Shown here: one piece after another, positions 21,413 through 30,964 of the stretch
Layout: each line of letters opens with the position of its first letter
How positions within the stretch are numbered: the stretch's first letter is position 1
Source: Cyanobacteria bacterium REEB417
GTDB lineage: Bacteria > Cyanobacteriota > Cyanobacteriia > PCC-6307 > Cyanobiaceae
DNA: 64,000 nt
Assembly (NCBI GenBank): GCA_018970945.1
Contig: JAGWVJ010000004.1
Coordinates: forward strand, 38,909 to 102,908
Direction: 5' to 3'
Program-made: the position numbers and the translations under genes
Notes under the pieces: model-generated
Told to the model about the DNA's origin: nothing
Seen by the model: the letters and a program-made list of their open reading frames with translations, nothing else
Database searches by the model: none

Positions 21413-22660
21413 TCATGCGTCACGGCTCAATCCCAGGTCGCTCATCAGGTCTCCATGGCCTTGGAAGCGTTTGCCATTGATGGGAATAGCCTGCTCATAG
21501 GCTTTTTTAGGATTGTTGATGAAACTTGAATTGTTGGCAAGCATATAGAAATTGAGAATCTCATCCCAAGCCCTGGAATTCTTTTTTGTATTGATAGAAG
21601 TGAGAAGTTCAGTGATCTGTGTGAGCGAATAGCAGCCATGCTTGACGATGTCCTTTTTAAGAAAAGGGGAGTTGCAGTATTTCACAAATAACAGAGCAAG
21701 TGCATGGGACGGGTTGTGAAGTTCAAGAATCATGAATGCTTTCTGAAGTTCCAGCTTGCTGATCACTGTATCTGTCAGGCCGTGTTCCGGGCTATGCTGC
21801 GAAAGATACATGCAGCCCTTGGGAAGTTGGATGTAAAATTCTGCTCTTTTGGGCGCCAAGTGCGATAATTGAAGATACAGGTCTGGCCAGTTGTATAATA
21901 GCTTTGATCTCGCTGATTGCGTGATTTGTGTGGTCAGCTGGATTTCGCCTTTGTTGATGGCGTGGTACCGGTTCGATAGTGGTCTGTATTGGTCCCAGAA
22001 CTTGACGAAGTCGGGTCTAGAGAAAAGACGTCTGTGATAACAAATAAAATACGATTGATAGTGCGGTGTGTATTCAAGGTTTTTGTTGAGTGCTATGAGA
22101 TCGATGTTGTCTTCGGACAGTGCAGCTGTAAAATCTTTTTCAAAGGCATGTGCGTTGTTTGCCAGGAAGAAATTGCTGTCATTGCATAGCAACAGCCACT
22201 TGACATGATCAAAGCGATGCTGATGAAATCCATCCAGCAGCCAGTCTTTCCAGGCTCCAAAGTCTTGGCCGATGTTCTCCCTGCAGATGATCTGCGTGCA
22301 GAATTGTTCGATTGGCTCTCTCAGGGCTGCTTCGAGGGGGCCATTGTGGATGTAGGTGATCTGAAATCCACAATTGACAAGGGACTTCAGGTAGTTGACG
22401 TTGCTCTCGGGTACGACTTGGCCGGGGTGATAGGCGACGAAAATGGCATGCCGATCGAGTCTCGATCCTGTTGGTGGTTGTCGCGCTTTCCAGTTGAATG
22501 CTGAATGCTTCAGAAGCCTTGTGCGTGGTGTTCCCCCCTGAAGTCTGTGTAGTGCATAGGAGCATCTGGCATGAAGACTGTGTTCGAGCATGTAGTATCT
22601 ATTTAGTATTACGTAGCTAGTTTTTTTAATCGTTTTAATGGGGCCGTTTCGGTCGCTCAT
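21413..22660 (-). CDS. rhamnan synthesis F (RgpF)-like protein
   Basis: A 415-residue protein whose middle part resembles the RgpF family of polysaccharide glycosyltransferases: HAIFVAYHPGQVVPESNVNYL, then ICRENIGQDFGAWKDWL and KWLLLCNDSNFF. RgpF-like proteins take part in rhamnose-containing glucan or O-antigen assembly; the exact linkage cannot be inferred. It is the first gene of a two-gene unit with the GT2. Codon use is AT-rich compared with the window, for example many AAA, GAT and TTT codons, consistent with horizontal transfer. Downstream genes on the other side are ordinary GC-rich ones. Confidence 0.78.
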   Translation of the reverse strand: MSDRNGPIKTIKKTSYVILNRYYMLEHSLHARCSYALHRLQGGTPRTRLLKHSAFNWKARQPPTGSRLDRHAIFVAYHPGQVVPESNVNYLKSLVNCGFQITYIHNGPLEAALREPIEQFCTQIICRENIGQDFGAWKDWLLDGFHQHRFDHVKWLLLCNDSNFFLANNAHAFEKDFTAALSEDNIDLIALNKNLEYTPHYQSYFICYHRRLFSRPDFVKFWDQYRPLSNRYHAINKGEIQLTTQITQSARSKLLYNWPDLYLQLSHLAPKRAEFYIQLPKGCMYLSQHSPEHGLTDTVISKLELQKAFMILELHNPSHALALLFVKYCNSPFLKKDIVKHGCYSLTQITELLTSINTKKNSRAWDEILNFYMLANNSSFINNPKKAYEQAIPINGKRFQGHGDLMSDLGLSRDA

Positions 22661-23199
22661 GGTGGTGCTTTGCCTGATGTCCTGAGTTGTTGATGGATCT
22701 GATTGAGTGTGGTGATTATTCTTGTACGTGTGCCGTCAGGCGATGTCGCTGCTGATGCAGGACCATTGTGTCAAGACCCTGTTGCTAAATTCTAGTTTGA
22801 TTTTGATTCCGAATGCAAAGCCGAGTCAAGATTGGTGATTCCATTGGTGCTTAATTGGATCTCTTTGCGTTCTTGATTGTCTTGAGCGCTTGGGCTGTTG
22901 GCGTGCATGGTGCGGCGATGGCCTTTGCTGGTTTCAGGAATCCCCCAGTGCTCCTGCGGGTGTTGTCATCCTGCATCGCACGCGCCAGTTCTGCCCTGGG
23001 TGGATCAGCTGGCACAGAGCGTGGATGATTCTGGTGTTGCCGCGCCCCCGCAGAAAGCCCCAAACAGGGACCTGGCTGTCTTCAGTCGGTTGCAGAGCTC
23101 CCGATCGGACCTCGTCCTGGAGCAACCTTTGGCATGACCGCTGTGTTCCATGGCAGTGCCCTGCCCTTCGGGTCAGCCACTAGCCTGGCTTGAAGCCTG
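22661..23199. other. 539-base gene-free stretch
   Basis: No supported gene, tRNA or clear hairpin was found. The left half (to about 22,860) is AT-rich like the two glycan genes and must carry their promoter, while the right half is GC-rich. Short open frames on both strands (for example 22898-23137) show no family motif and no strong start signal. It may contain a decayed gene. Confidence 0.5.
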
Positions 23200-24492
23200 A
23201 TGGCCTCGCCGTTGTTGCCCACGCTGCTGCCAGGCGTGCCAGCTGAATTGCCTGGTCTGTTGCGATCTGCAGCAGGACCCCGGCGCCTGGCGCTCGTGGG
23301 TGGAGCAGTGCGGGACCTGTTGTTGCATCGGGTTCACAACGATCCCTGGCGCGGCCTTCCTGATCTCGATCTTGTGCTTGAGGGCTCGGCGGCGGCCATG
23401 GTTCAGCGCCTGCCGGGAGTCGTGGCAGCCCGGGAGCACAGCGCCTACGGCACTGTTGAGCTGGAGCTGCAGGTCGGCGGGGTGGCCGTGCTGCTTGACG
23501 TGGCCACCGCCCGGCGCGAGCGCTACCCCGAGCTTGGTGAGAACCCTGTCGTGGCTTTCGGTGCGCTGGAGGACGACCTGGCGCGGCGCGACTTCACCAT
23601 CAATGCCATGGCGCTGCTGCTCACACCGGCCAGCAGTGGACCCGCTGTTCTCTTGGATCCCCATGGCGGTCAGCAGGATCTGCAACGCCGGCAGTTGCGC
23701 CTGTTGCACCCCGGCAGCGTGGCCGATGATCCGACCCGCCTGGTGCGGGGGGCTCGCTACGCCGCGCGGCTCGGGTTCGAGCTTGCACCCGAGGCCCTGT
23801 TGCAGGTGCGGGCCACCCTGGCGGCATGGCCCTGGCGTTGGCAGCCCGGTGACCCACCGCATCAGGCTCCGTCGGCACTGGGCACCCGCCTGCGCATGGA
23901 GTTTGAGTTGTTGCTGGAGCGCGAACCATGGCCCCAGGCTTTGGCCGCATTGCGGCGCTGGGGTGCCCTGCAACTGCTCGATGCAGCGTTGCAGCAGGAG
24001 CCTGAGCAGGTGCTGCAGCGGCGTCTGCGCCGGGCTGCGCGGCTGGGTCTGCCCCTGCTGACAGCCCTGCTGACTGGCGCGGCTGATCCCCTTGCCCTGG
24101 CTGAACGCCTGCAACTGCCGCATCGCCAGCACAAACTGCTGGTTCAGTGGCTTGCCCTGCGCCACCGATGGCAAACGGGTGTTCAGGTCGGCGAACACAG
24201 CGCTTCCAGCTCTCCCCTGAGTTGGGGTGCCGGGCGCTGGAGCGATTGGCTCGAAGCTCCGGGCCACTCCGCGGATGCGGTGGCCCTGGAGCTGGCGGCC
24301 GGGGGCCGTGCATCCGTACCAGCGGACCTGCCGCGCCGCCCGTTGCTGCGCTGGTGGTGGCGGTGGCGCCACATCCAGGCTCCATTGAGCGCCAAGGCGC
24401 TGATGGCGGCCGAGGGCCTGCACCCAGGTCCGGCGTTGGGGCAACGCCTGCGTCAGCTCCGTTTCGAGCGGCTGGCTGGCGAGCGTTGCTGA
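23200..24492 (+). CDS. CCA tRNA nucleotidyltransferase / poly(A) polymerase family
   Basis: A 430-residue class II nucleotidyltransferase. The head has LALVGGAVRDLLL and the catalytic DLDLV, followed by AYGTVELELQVGG, DDLARRDFTINAMALLL and DPTRLVRGARYAARLGF, which together are the CCA-adding/poly(A) polymerase core. The C-terminal part is more divergent than in standard CCA-adding enzymes, so it could be a CCA or A-adding variant. It acts on tRNA 3' ends. It stands alone on its strand, after the gene-free stretch and convergent with selD. Confidence 0.9.
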   Translation: MASPLLPTLLPGVPAELPGLLRSAAGPRRLALVGGAVRDLLLHRVHNDPWRGLPDLDLVLEGSAAAMVQRLPGVVAAREHSAYGTVELELQVGGVAVLLDVATARRERYPELGENPVVAFGALEDDLARRDFTINAMALLLTPASSGPAVLLDPHGGQQDLQRRQLRLLHPGSVADDPTRLVRGARYAARLGFELAPEALLQVRATLAAWPWRWQPGDPPHQAPSALGTRLRMEFELLLEREPWPQALAALRRWGALQLLDAALQQEPEQVLQRRLRRAARLGLPLLTALLTGAADPLALAERLQLPHRQHKLLVQWLALRHRWQTGVQVGEHSASSSPLSWGAGRWSDWLEAPGHSADAVALELAAGGRASVPADLPRRPLLRWWWRWRHIQAPLSAKALMAAEGLHPGPALGQRLRQLRFERLAGERC

Positions 24493-24538
24493 GGCCATCC
24501 GCGCCGCTGCTCGCCAACCGCGGGTGTGGTTCGCACCA

Positions 24539-24578
24539 GAGCGGCTTCAGTGCTGAGGGCTCAGCTGAGCGGCTTCAG
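24539..24578. repeat. 12-bp direct repeat at selD 3' end
   Basis: GAGCGGCTTCAG occurs at 24539-24550 and again at 24567-24578, a period of 28 bases. The second copy encodes the last codons of selD (LKPLS) and the first lies just beyond its stop, so the gene end appears duplicated. Confidence 0.7.
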
Positions 24579-26696
24579 CACGCGGCCGATCACTGCGGCC
24601 TGCTCGAACCCCTGTTGGTGCAGTGCCCTCAGGGCATCGGTTGCGTGTTGGGCGGGCAAGGCGGCCAGCAGAGGGCCGCAGGTCTGGGGATCGATCAGCA
24701 GCTGCAGCAGGTCTGCACTGGCCGGTTCACGCAGGGCAACGGGTCCGTCGAGCAGGGCCAGGGCGCGCCCATTGGCCGGGGCCAGGGTGCTGGCCTGGCC
24801 CGCCCCCAGCAGCTCAAGGGCGCCGGGTAGGGCGAGGGCGGCCAGGGCGCCGGTGTCGATCTGCAGGCGGGCTTCCGTGGCCGCGAGCATCTCGCCCAGG
24901 TGGCCGAGCAGTCCGAAGCCGGTGATGTCGGTGCAGGCCCTGCAGCCGTGGGCGGCCAGCAGTGCCACCAGCGGCGCCTGGCTCTGCTCCATCACGGCCA
25001 GTGCCCCGTCAATCCAGGTGGCCTGCGCCGCACCGGCCATGGCCGCCGCAAACAACACCCCGGTGCCGATCGGTCGCACCAGGATCAGGGCATCACCTGC
25101 TTGCAGGGGACCTTTGGGCCACAGACGCCCGGCTGGGGCACGGCCGTTGACCGTGAGCACCAGGCTCAGCCCGGCACCGGCGATGGCGTCGCGCGCTTCG
25201 AGCGTGTGGCCACCGATCAGTCGCGCCCCCAGGGGATCAAGCACCGAGCGCACCCCGGCCAAGGTCTGGTGCAGCAGGTCGCTCTGTAGATGTGGACCCA
25301 GCACCGGCAGGGTCACCACGGCCTGCGCGCTTTCAAGCTGCGCCCCGCAGGCCCACAGGTCGCTGCAGGCATGCAGGGTCGTGAGGCGACCGTTGAGCCA
25401 GGCATCGCTCACCAGGGCCGGAAAGCCATCCACGCTTTGCAGCAGCCACTCTCCGCTGGGGCCAGATCCCACAACGGCGGCATCGTCCTGGTTCAGGGGC
25501 TGCCCTGCCTGTTGGGGGCTTCCCCCTGGGGCTTCGAGTTGCCGCAGGGCGGCTTCGAGCGCTGCAGGGCCCACCTTGGCAGCGCAACCCCGGCAGGCCA
25601 TGGCGTTCGCGTCGGCACCAGCCATGGCAGGCCCGCCGCTCCCAAAGCCCGCCATGAAGCGACGGTCGATCCGGTCTTTGAGCAGCCACAACCAGCGGCT
25701 GGGCCCCAGAACCAGCGGCCCCCAGAGGGCGATGGCCCTGGGGGGGCCAGCCGCACCGCCATCGCCCAGCAGTTGCAGAGCCTGACGCTGCGGCCGCCAG
25801 CGCTGCAGGGGGCGACCCGTCAGTGCGCGCTGCAGGTTGATCGCCAGCACCGGTGCGGCTCGCACCGCCCAGACGCCCGAGGGCGGCCGCGGGTCGGCGG
25901 CAATCACGGCGCAGTCACCTGTGGCAAAGATCTCAGGCCGGCCCACAACCTGCAGGGTCGCGGTGGTCTGCACCCGCCCCCGTTCGCCCGTCGGCAGGCC
26001 ACTGGCCGCCAGCCAGAGCGGTGCCCGGCTGCCGGTGCAGGCGATGGTGGGGGCATCACCGGGATCCCCTTCGGCGGCGCTGGGGCCCTGGCCAACGATG
26101 CCGGCCTCGTTCAGCACCCGCGTCAGCAGCTGGTTGGCTCGGGTTGAGCCCAGATCCAGTCCGCACGCGCGCGTCTGCAGCCAGGGCCGCAGCCCCCGCG
26201 CCCGCAGCGCCAGGGCCACCTCGACGGCGGCGGCGCCGCTGCCCAGCACCCGCACGGCGCGTGAGTCGCCCTGCTGCGCACACCAGCTCAGAAACGGCTC
26301 CAGCGGTTTGACCGGCAGGGCCGCAGTTGCCCCCGCCTCGCTGTTGGTCTCGGCGCCCACATCGAGGCTGAGCCAGTCGAAGCGCAGCGCTGGCCTGCCC
26401 ACCAGCAGCAGCCGTTGGCCGTTGAGGTCGAGGCCGCTGATCTCGGCCACGATCAGGTTGACATCCGCCTGCCGGGCCAGGCGCCTGAGGTCGATGGCGC
26501 TTTGCTTGTGGCTGTAGAGGCCTGCCACCAGGCCCGGCACCATCCCTGAATAGGGCGCCGTGGAACTGCGGCTCACCAGGGTGATCAAGGCCCGGGGCCG
26601 CCGCCGAGGCTGCATCGCCCAGCGCCGCAACAGCAGGGCGTGGCTGTGGCCACCCCCGGCCAGGATCAGATGCTGTCCTTCAGATTCAGCCGCCAT
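24561..26696 (-). CDS. selD: FAD-dependent oxidoreductase fused to selenide, water dikinase (SelD)
   Basis: A 711-residue two-domain protein. Residues 1 to about 350 are an FAD/NAD-type oxidoreductase: LILAGGGHSHALLLR starts the dinucleotide fold and FATGDCAV (near 257-264) is the C-terminal FAD motif. From about 365 it is SelD, which makes selenophosphate from selenide and ATP. The active-site Cys is C371 and the Lys is K374 in RGCAAKV; the second Cys of the usual GCGCK motif is Ala. QNDDAA-type ATP-binding residues follow (NQDDAAVVGSGPSGEW). The fusion is known in cyanobacteria and may supply reduced selenium. The start overlaps the galE stop by 11 bases. Confidence 0.92.
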   Translation of the reverse strand: MAAESEGQHLILAGGGHSHALLLRRWAMQPRRRPRALITLVSRSSTAPYSGMVPGLVAGLYSHKQSAIDLRRLARQADVNLIVAEISGLDLNGQRLLLVGRPALRFDWLSLDVGAETNSEAGATAALPVKPLEPFLSWCAQQGDSRAVRVLGSGAAAVEVALALRARGLRPWLQTRACGLDLGSTRANQLLTRVLNEAGIVGQGPSAAEGDPGDAPTIACTGSRAPLWLAASGLPTGERGRVQTTATLQVVGRPEIFATGDCAVIAADPRPPSGVWAVRAAPVLAINLQRALTGRPLQRWRPQRQALQLLGDGGAAGPPRAIALWGPLVLGPSRWLWLLKDRIDRRFMAGFGSGGPAMAGADANAMACRGCAAKVGPAALEAALRQLEAPGGSPQQAGQPLNQDDAAVVGSGPSGEWLLQSVDGFPALVSDAWLNGRLTTLHACSDLWACGAQLESAQAVVTLPVLGPHLQSDLLHQTLAGVRSVLDPLGARLIGGHTLEARDAIAGAGLSLVLTVNGRAPAGRLWPKGPLQAGDALILVRPIGTGVLFAAAMAGAAQATWIDGALAVMEQSQAPLVALLAAHGCRACTDITGFGLLGHLGEMLAATEARLQIDTGALAALALPGALELLGAGQASTLAPANGRALALLDGPVALREPASADLLQLLIDPQTCGPLLAALPAQHATDALRALHQQGFEQAAVIGRVLKPLS

Positions 26697-27735
26697 AACC
26701 CCGTGGGTTGGCGTTCTGCCAGGTCCAGCCATCACGGCACATCTGCTCGAGGTTGCGGCTGGCCCGCCAGCCCAGGGTGGAGGCAGCCAACCGGGGGCAG
26801 CCCTCGAGCCGGGCCACATCGCCATGGCGGCGGCCCACGAGTTCCCTGGGGATGGTGCGGCCCGTCGCCGTCTCGAAGGCCTGCACCACCTCGAGCACGC
26901 TGAGGCCACGGCCAGTGCCCAGGTTCAGCACCGGCAGGCTGCGCTGGTGCTGCATCAGCCAGTCGAGGGCCAGGCCATGGGCCTCGGCCAGATCCATCAC
27001 ATGTAAGTAGTCACGGATGCCGGTGCCATCGGGCGTGGGCCAGTCGTCACCGAAGATCCGCAGCAGGGGCCGCTGACCACTGGCCACCTGGGTGATGAAC
27101 GGGAACAGGTTGTTGGGAACCCCCAGGGGGTTTTCGCCGATGCGACCGCTGGGATGGGCTCCCACCGGGTTGAAGTACCGCAGCCGGCCGATGCACCAGC
27201 CCGTTTCGCTGGTCTCGAGGGCCTGCAGCATCCATTCGACCGCCAGCTTGGTCTGGGCATAGGGGTGCCGTGGATCGGTGGCACAGGTTTCGCTGATCGG
27301 GAACCGCTGCGGTTCGCCGTAGACCGTCGAGGTGCTGCTGAACACCAGGGTGCGGCAACCGTGGCGTTGCATTGCCTCCACCAGCAGGCGACTGCCGTTG
27401 ACGTTCACGTCCCAGTAGCGCAGCGGTTGCTGCACCGACTCGCCCACCGCCTTGAGCCCGGCGAAGTGGATCACCCCGGCCACCCGCTCGCCACCCGGGG
27501 CCGCTGCGCCCAGGGCACGATCCAGATCCGCGGGACTGCGGATGTCCCCCGCGATCACCTGCAGGCGGGCGCTGTCGTGATCCAGACCGGCCAGCTCGGC
27601 CACCCTGCGCAGGGCTTCCGGACTGCTGTTGGAGAAGTTGTCGAGCACCACCAGGCTGTGCCCGCCCTGCAGCAGCACCAGGGCCGTGTGGCTGCCGATG
27701 AAGCCCGCCCCTCCGGTGATCAGCAGATGGGCCAT
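26686..27735 (-). CDS. galE: UDP-glucose 4-epimerase, first copy
   Basis: A 349-residue extended short-chain dehydrogenase. GGAGFIGSHTALVLL binds NAD, SSTSTVYG holds the Ser/Thr, YAQTK holds the catalytic Tyr and Lys, and LRYFNPVGAHPSG is the GalE substrate segment. It interconverts UDP-glucose and UDP-galactose or a related sugar. Start is ATG 27735. It differs from the second galE (37857-38960) in its shorter N-terminal half. It is divergent from gmd, with 57 bases between starts, and overlaps selD by 11 bases at the end. Confidence 0.93.
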   Translation of the reverse strand: MAHLLITGGAGFIGSHTALVLLQGGHSLVVLDNFSNSSPEALRRVAELAGLDHDSARLQVIAGDIRSPADLDRALGAAAPGGERVAGVIHFAGLKAVGESVQQPLRYWDVNVNGSRLLVEAMQRHGCRTLVFSSTSTVYGEPQRFPISETCATDPRHPYAQTKLAVEWMLQALETSETGWCIGRLRYFNPVGAHPSGRIGENPLGVPNNLFPFITQVASGQRPLLRIFGDDWPTPDGTGIRDYLHVMDLAEAHGLALDWLMQHQRSLPVLNLGTGRGLSVLEVVQAFETATGRTIPRELVGRRHGDVARLEGCPRLAASTLGWRASRNLEQMCRDGWTWQNANPRGYGG

Positions 27736-27792
27736 GGGGGGTGCGTCGACCACAGCTGACTCTGGCAGGCGTTTGTCCTGCAGAATCGCCCC

Positions 27793-28983
27793 ATGGCTCA
27801 AGGGGTTGGTGTGGTGAATCGCGGCGGCAGCGTGGCTGGTGACTGCAGGGGGCGGGTCGCCCTGATCACCGGCATCACCGGACAGGACGGCAGCTACCTG
27901 GCCGAGCTGTTGCTCGAGAAAGGCTATGTGGTCCATGGCATCAAGCGGCGTGCCAGCAGCTTCAACACCGATCGCATCGATCACCTCTATCAGGACCCCC
28001 ACGAGCGCGATCCAAGGCTGGTGCTGCACTACGGCGATCTCACCGACAGCACCAACCTGATCCGCATCATTCAGCAGGTGCAGCCCGATGAGATCTACAA
28101 CCTGGGTGCTCAGAGCCACGTGCAGGTGAGCTTTGAAAGCCCCGAATACACCGCCAACTCGGACGCCCTGGGAACCCTGAGGATCCTTGAGGCGGTCCGG
28201 ATTCTGGGGCTCACCCACAAAACCCGCATCTACCAGGCGAGCACCAGCGAGCTCTATGGCTTGGTTCAGGAGATCCCGCAGAAAGAGAGCACGCCGTTCT
28301 ATCCCCGCAGCCCCTATGGGGTGGCCAAGCTCTACGCCTACTGGATCACGGTGAACTATCGCGAGAGCTATGGCATGTATGCCTGCAACGGCATCCTGTT
28401 CAACCACGAATCACCGCGGCGGGGCGAGACCTTTGTGACCCGCAAGATCACCCGCGGTCTGGCGCGCATCGATGCGGGCCTGGATCAATGCCTGTTCATG
28501 GGCAACCTCGATTCGCTGCGCGACTGGGGGCACGCCCGCGACTACGTCGAGATGCAGTGGCGCATGTTGCAGCAGCAGGGCATTCCCGAAGACTTCGTGA
28601 TCGCCACTGGCCGACAGGAGTCGGTGCGTCGCTTCATCGAGCTGACGGCCGCCGAGCTGGGCTGGGGCCCGCTGGTCTGGAGCGGCGAGGGGGTCGCCGA
28701 GACCGGCTGTCGCTGCGACACGGGCGCCGTGGTGGTGCGCATTGACCCGCGTTACTTCCGGCCAGCTGAGGTGGAGACCCTGCTGGGGGACCCCACCCGG
28801 GCCAAGGAGAAGCTCGGCTGGACCCCTACCACCACGCTTGAGGAGCTGGTCGCCGAAATGGTCTCTGCTGACAAAGAAGAAGCCGCCAAAGAGGCCCTGC
28901 TGCGCCGCAAGGGGTTCAACGTGGTCGGTTCGATGGAGAACCCGCCCACCAATCCGCTGGCGGTCACGCCCACGCAGCCATGA
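27793..28983 (+). CDS. gmd: GDP-mannose 4,6-dehydratase
   Basis: A 396-residue enzyme making GDP-4-keto-6-deoxymannose, first step toward GDP-fucose or GDP-rhamnose. [17 protein letters not shown] binds [17 protein letters not shown] and [14 protein letters not shown] are family marks, [10 protein letters not shown] carries the active-site Thr/Glu, and [15 protein letters not shown] carries Tyr and Lys. It begins an operon with gmd-fcl-uxs-ugd-hisS, joined by 4-base ATGA overlaps. The C-terminal tail is extended and Pro-rich. Confidence 0.95.
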   Translation: MAQGVGVVNRGGSVAGDCRGRVALITGITGQDGSYLAELLLEKGYVVHGIKRRASSFNTDRIDHLYQDPHERDPRLVLHYGDLTDSTNLIRIIQQVQPDEIYNLGAQSHVQVSFESPEYTANSDALGTLRILEAVRILGLTHKTRIYQASTSELYGLVQEIPQKESTPFYPRSPYGVAKLYAYWITVNYRESYGMYACNGILFNHESPRRGETFVTRKITRGLARIDAGLDQCLFMGNLDSLRDWGHARDYVEMQWRMLQQQGIPEDFVIATGRQESVRRFIELTAAELGWGPLVWSGEGVAETGCRCDTGAVVVRIDPRYFRPAEVETLLGDPTRAKEKLGWTPTTTLEELVAEMVSADKEEAAKEALLRRKGFNVVGSMENPPTNPLAVTPTQP

Positions 28984-30029
28984 GTGCGGTGATGGCGCCC
29001 CTGATCAGCCCCGCCGATCGCATCGCCGTGGCCGGGCATCGGGGCATGGCCGGCAGTGCCATCTGCCGGGCGCTGCTCAGGGCCGGCTATGGCAACCCTG
29101 ACCGGGGTGGGCCCCTGCTGACGGCCGGCCGCGAGCAGCTCGACCTGCTGGATCCGCAGGCGGTTGCGCGCTGGTTCGCCGCCCAGCAGCCGGCGGTGGT
29201 GGTCCTGGCGGCGGCGAAGGTGGGCGGGATCCACGCCAATGCCACCTACCCCGCCGATTTTCTGCTGGAGAACCTCAGGATCCAGACCAACGTGATCGAG
29301 GCGGCCTGGCGCAGCGGTGTGCGGCGGCTGCTGTTCCTGGGCAGCAGCTGCATCTACCCCAAGCTGGCCGCCCAGCCGATCGTCGAAGAGGCCCTGCTCA
29401 CCGGGGCGCTCGAGCCCACCAATCAGTGGTACGCGGTGGCCAAGATCGCCGGGCTCAAGCTGTGTGAAGCCCTGCGCCGGCAGCACGGCTTCGACGCCAT
29501 CAGCCTGATGCCCACCAATCTCTATGGGCCTGGCGACAACTACCACCCCACCGGCAGTCACGTGTTGCCGGCCCTGATCCGCCGTTTTCATGAGGCCAGG
29601 GAGGCCAACGCCTCGATAGTGACCTGCTGGGGCACGGGCACACCGATGCGCGAGTTCCTGCATGTCGACGATCTCGGTGAAGCGGCGGTGTTTGCCCTCG
29701 AGCACTGGGATCCGGCGGCTGCCGATGCCCCCCGCGGCCGGGGAGCGGCCGGCGAGGATCTGGGCCCGCTCAACCACCTCAATGTGGGCACCGGCGTGGA
29801 TGTGACCATCCGCGAGGCTGCCGAGACCGTGGCGTCGGTCGTCGGTTTTGGGGGCGCCATCTCCTGGGATGCCGGCAAGCCCGACGGCACCCCGCGCAAG
29901 TTGCTGGATGTGAGCCGCCTGGCGGGGTTGGGTTGGCGCGCCCGCATCAGCCTGCAGGATGGGCTGGCCAGCACCTACGGCGACTTCGCTGCCCAGCTGG
30001 CTGCCAACCGCGAAGCTGTGCGTCTATGA
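28980..30029 (+). CDS. fcl: GDP-L-fucose synthase
   Basis: A 349-residue epimerase/reductase that makes GDP-L-fucose from the Gmd product. [16 protein letters not shown] binds [33 protein letters not shown] and the catalytic Tyr-Lys pair are typical of Fcl (WcaG). The start overlaps the gmd stop as ATGA at 28980-28983. Its own end overlaps the next start the same way. The pair gmd/fcl strongly implies fucose in the surface polysaccharide. Confidence 0.95.
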   Translation: MSAVMAPLISPADRIAVAGHRGMAGSAICRALLRAGYGNPDRGGPLLTAGREQLDLLDPQAVARWFAAQQPAVVVLAAAKVGGIHANATYPADFLLENLRIQTNVIEAAWRSGVRRLLFLGSSCIYPKLAAQPIVEEALLTGALEPTNQWYAVAKIAGLKLCEALRRQHGFDAISLMPTNLYGPGDNYHPTGSHVLPALIRRFHEAREANASIVTCWGTGTPMREFLHVDDLGEAAVFALEHWDPAAADAPRGRGAAGEDLGPLNHLNVGTGVDVTIREAAETVASVVGFGGAISWDAGKPDGTPRKLLDVSRLAGLGWRARISLQDGLASTYGDFAAQLAANREAVRL

Positions 30030-30964
30030 GCTTGTTGCGCCATCTGGTGACCGGCGGTGCCGGTTTCGTGGGCTCGCACCTGGTCGATCGGCTGATGCAG
30101 GCCGGCGACGAGGTGATCTGCCTCGACAACTACTTCACCGGTCGCAAGGCCAACGTGGCCCGGTGGATCGGCCATCCGCGGTTCGAGTTGATCCGGCACG
30201 ACGTGACCGAACCGATTCGCCTCGAGGTGGACCGGATCTGGCACCTCGCCTGCCCTGCCTCACCGGTGCACTATCAGTTCAACCCCATCAAGACCGCCAA
30301 GACCAGCTTTCTGGGCACCGCCAACATGCTGGGCCTGGCCAAGCGGGTGGGGGCGCGGTTGTTGCTGGCCAGCACCAGCGAGGTCTATGGCGATCCCGAG
30401 GTGCACCCCCAGCCCGAGAGCTACCGGGGTTGCGTCAATACCATCGGCATCCGCAGCTGCTACGACGAGGGCAAGCGCATCGCCGAAACCCTCTGTTTCG
30501 ACTACCACCGCATGCATGGGGTGGCGATCCGCGTGGCGCGGATCTTCAACACCTACGGGCCACGCATGCTGCCCAACGACGGGCGCGTGGTCAGCAACTT
30601 CATCGTGCAGGCCCTGCGCGGTGAGCCCCTGACCCTCTACGGCGATGGCCGCCAAACCCGCAGTTTCTGCTACGTCGATGACCTGGTGGAGGGCCTGATC
30701 CGCCTGATGAACGGCGACCACACCGGCCCGATCAATCTGGGCAATCCCGGTGAGTTCACGATCCGCCGGCTGGCCGAACTGGTGCGCGATCGCATCGATC
30801 CAGGCCTGGCCCTGATCGAGAAGCCCCTGCCGCAGGACGATCCGATGCAGCGCCAGCCCGTGATCGATCTGGCGCTGCGCGAGCTGGGTTGGCAGCCCGC
30901 GGTGCCCCTGGAGCGGGGTCTTGAGCCCACCATTGCCCACTTTCGTGAGGTCCTCGAGGCATGA
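30026..30964 (+). CDS. UDP-glucuronate decarboxylase (UDP-xylose synthase)
   Basis: A 312-residue short-chain dehydrogenase that makes UDP-xylose from UDP-glucuronate. Features: [31 protein letters not shown], the diagnostic [17 protein letters not shown], and [14 protein letters not shown] with the catalytic Tyr-Lys pair. Start is ATG 30026 overlapping fcl as ATGA; an upstream extension reads into another frame of fcl. It works downstream of Ugd, encoded next in the operon. Confidence 0.93.
   Translation: MSLLRHLVTGGAGFVGSHLVDRLMQAGDEVICLDNYFTGRKANVARWIGHPRFELIRHDVTEPIRLEVDRIWHLACPASPVHYQFNPIKTAKTSFLGTANMLGLAKRVGARLLLASTSEVYGDPEVHPQPESYRGCVNTIGIRSCYDEGKRIAETLCFDYHRMHGVAIRVARIFNTYGPRMLPNDGRVVSNFIVQALRGEPLTLYGDGRQTRSFCYVDDLVEGLIRLMNGDHTGPINLGNPGEFTIRRLAELVRDRIDPGLALIEKPLPQDDPMQRQPVIDLALRELGWQPAVPLERGLEPTIAHFREVLEA

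Noticed and set aside
22890..23183. Small plus-strand frame in the gap before the nucleotidyltransferase
   Set aside because: No start signal, no family motif; Trp/Arg-rich pattern like random GC-rich sequence.
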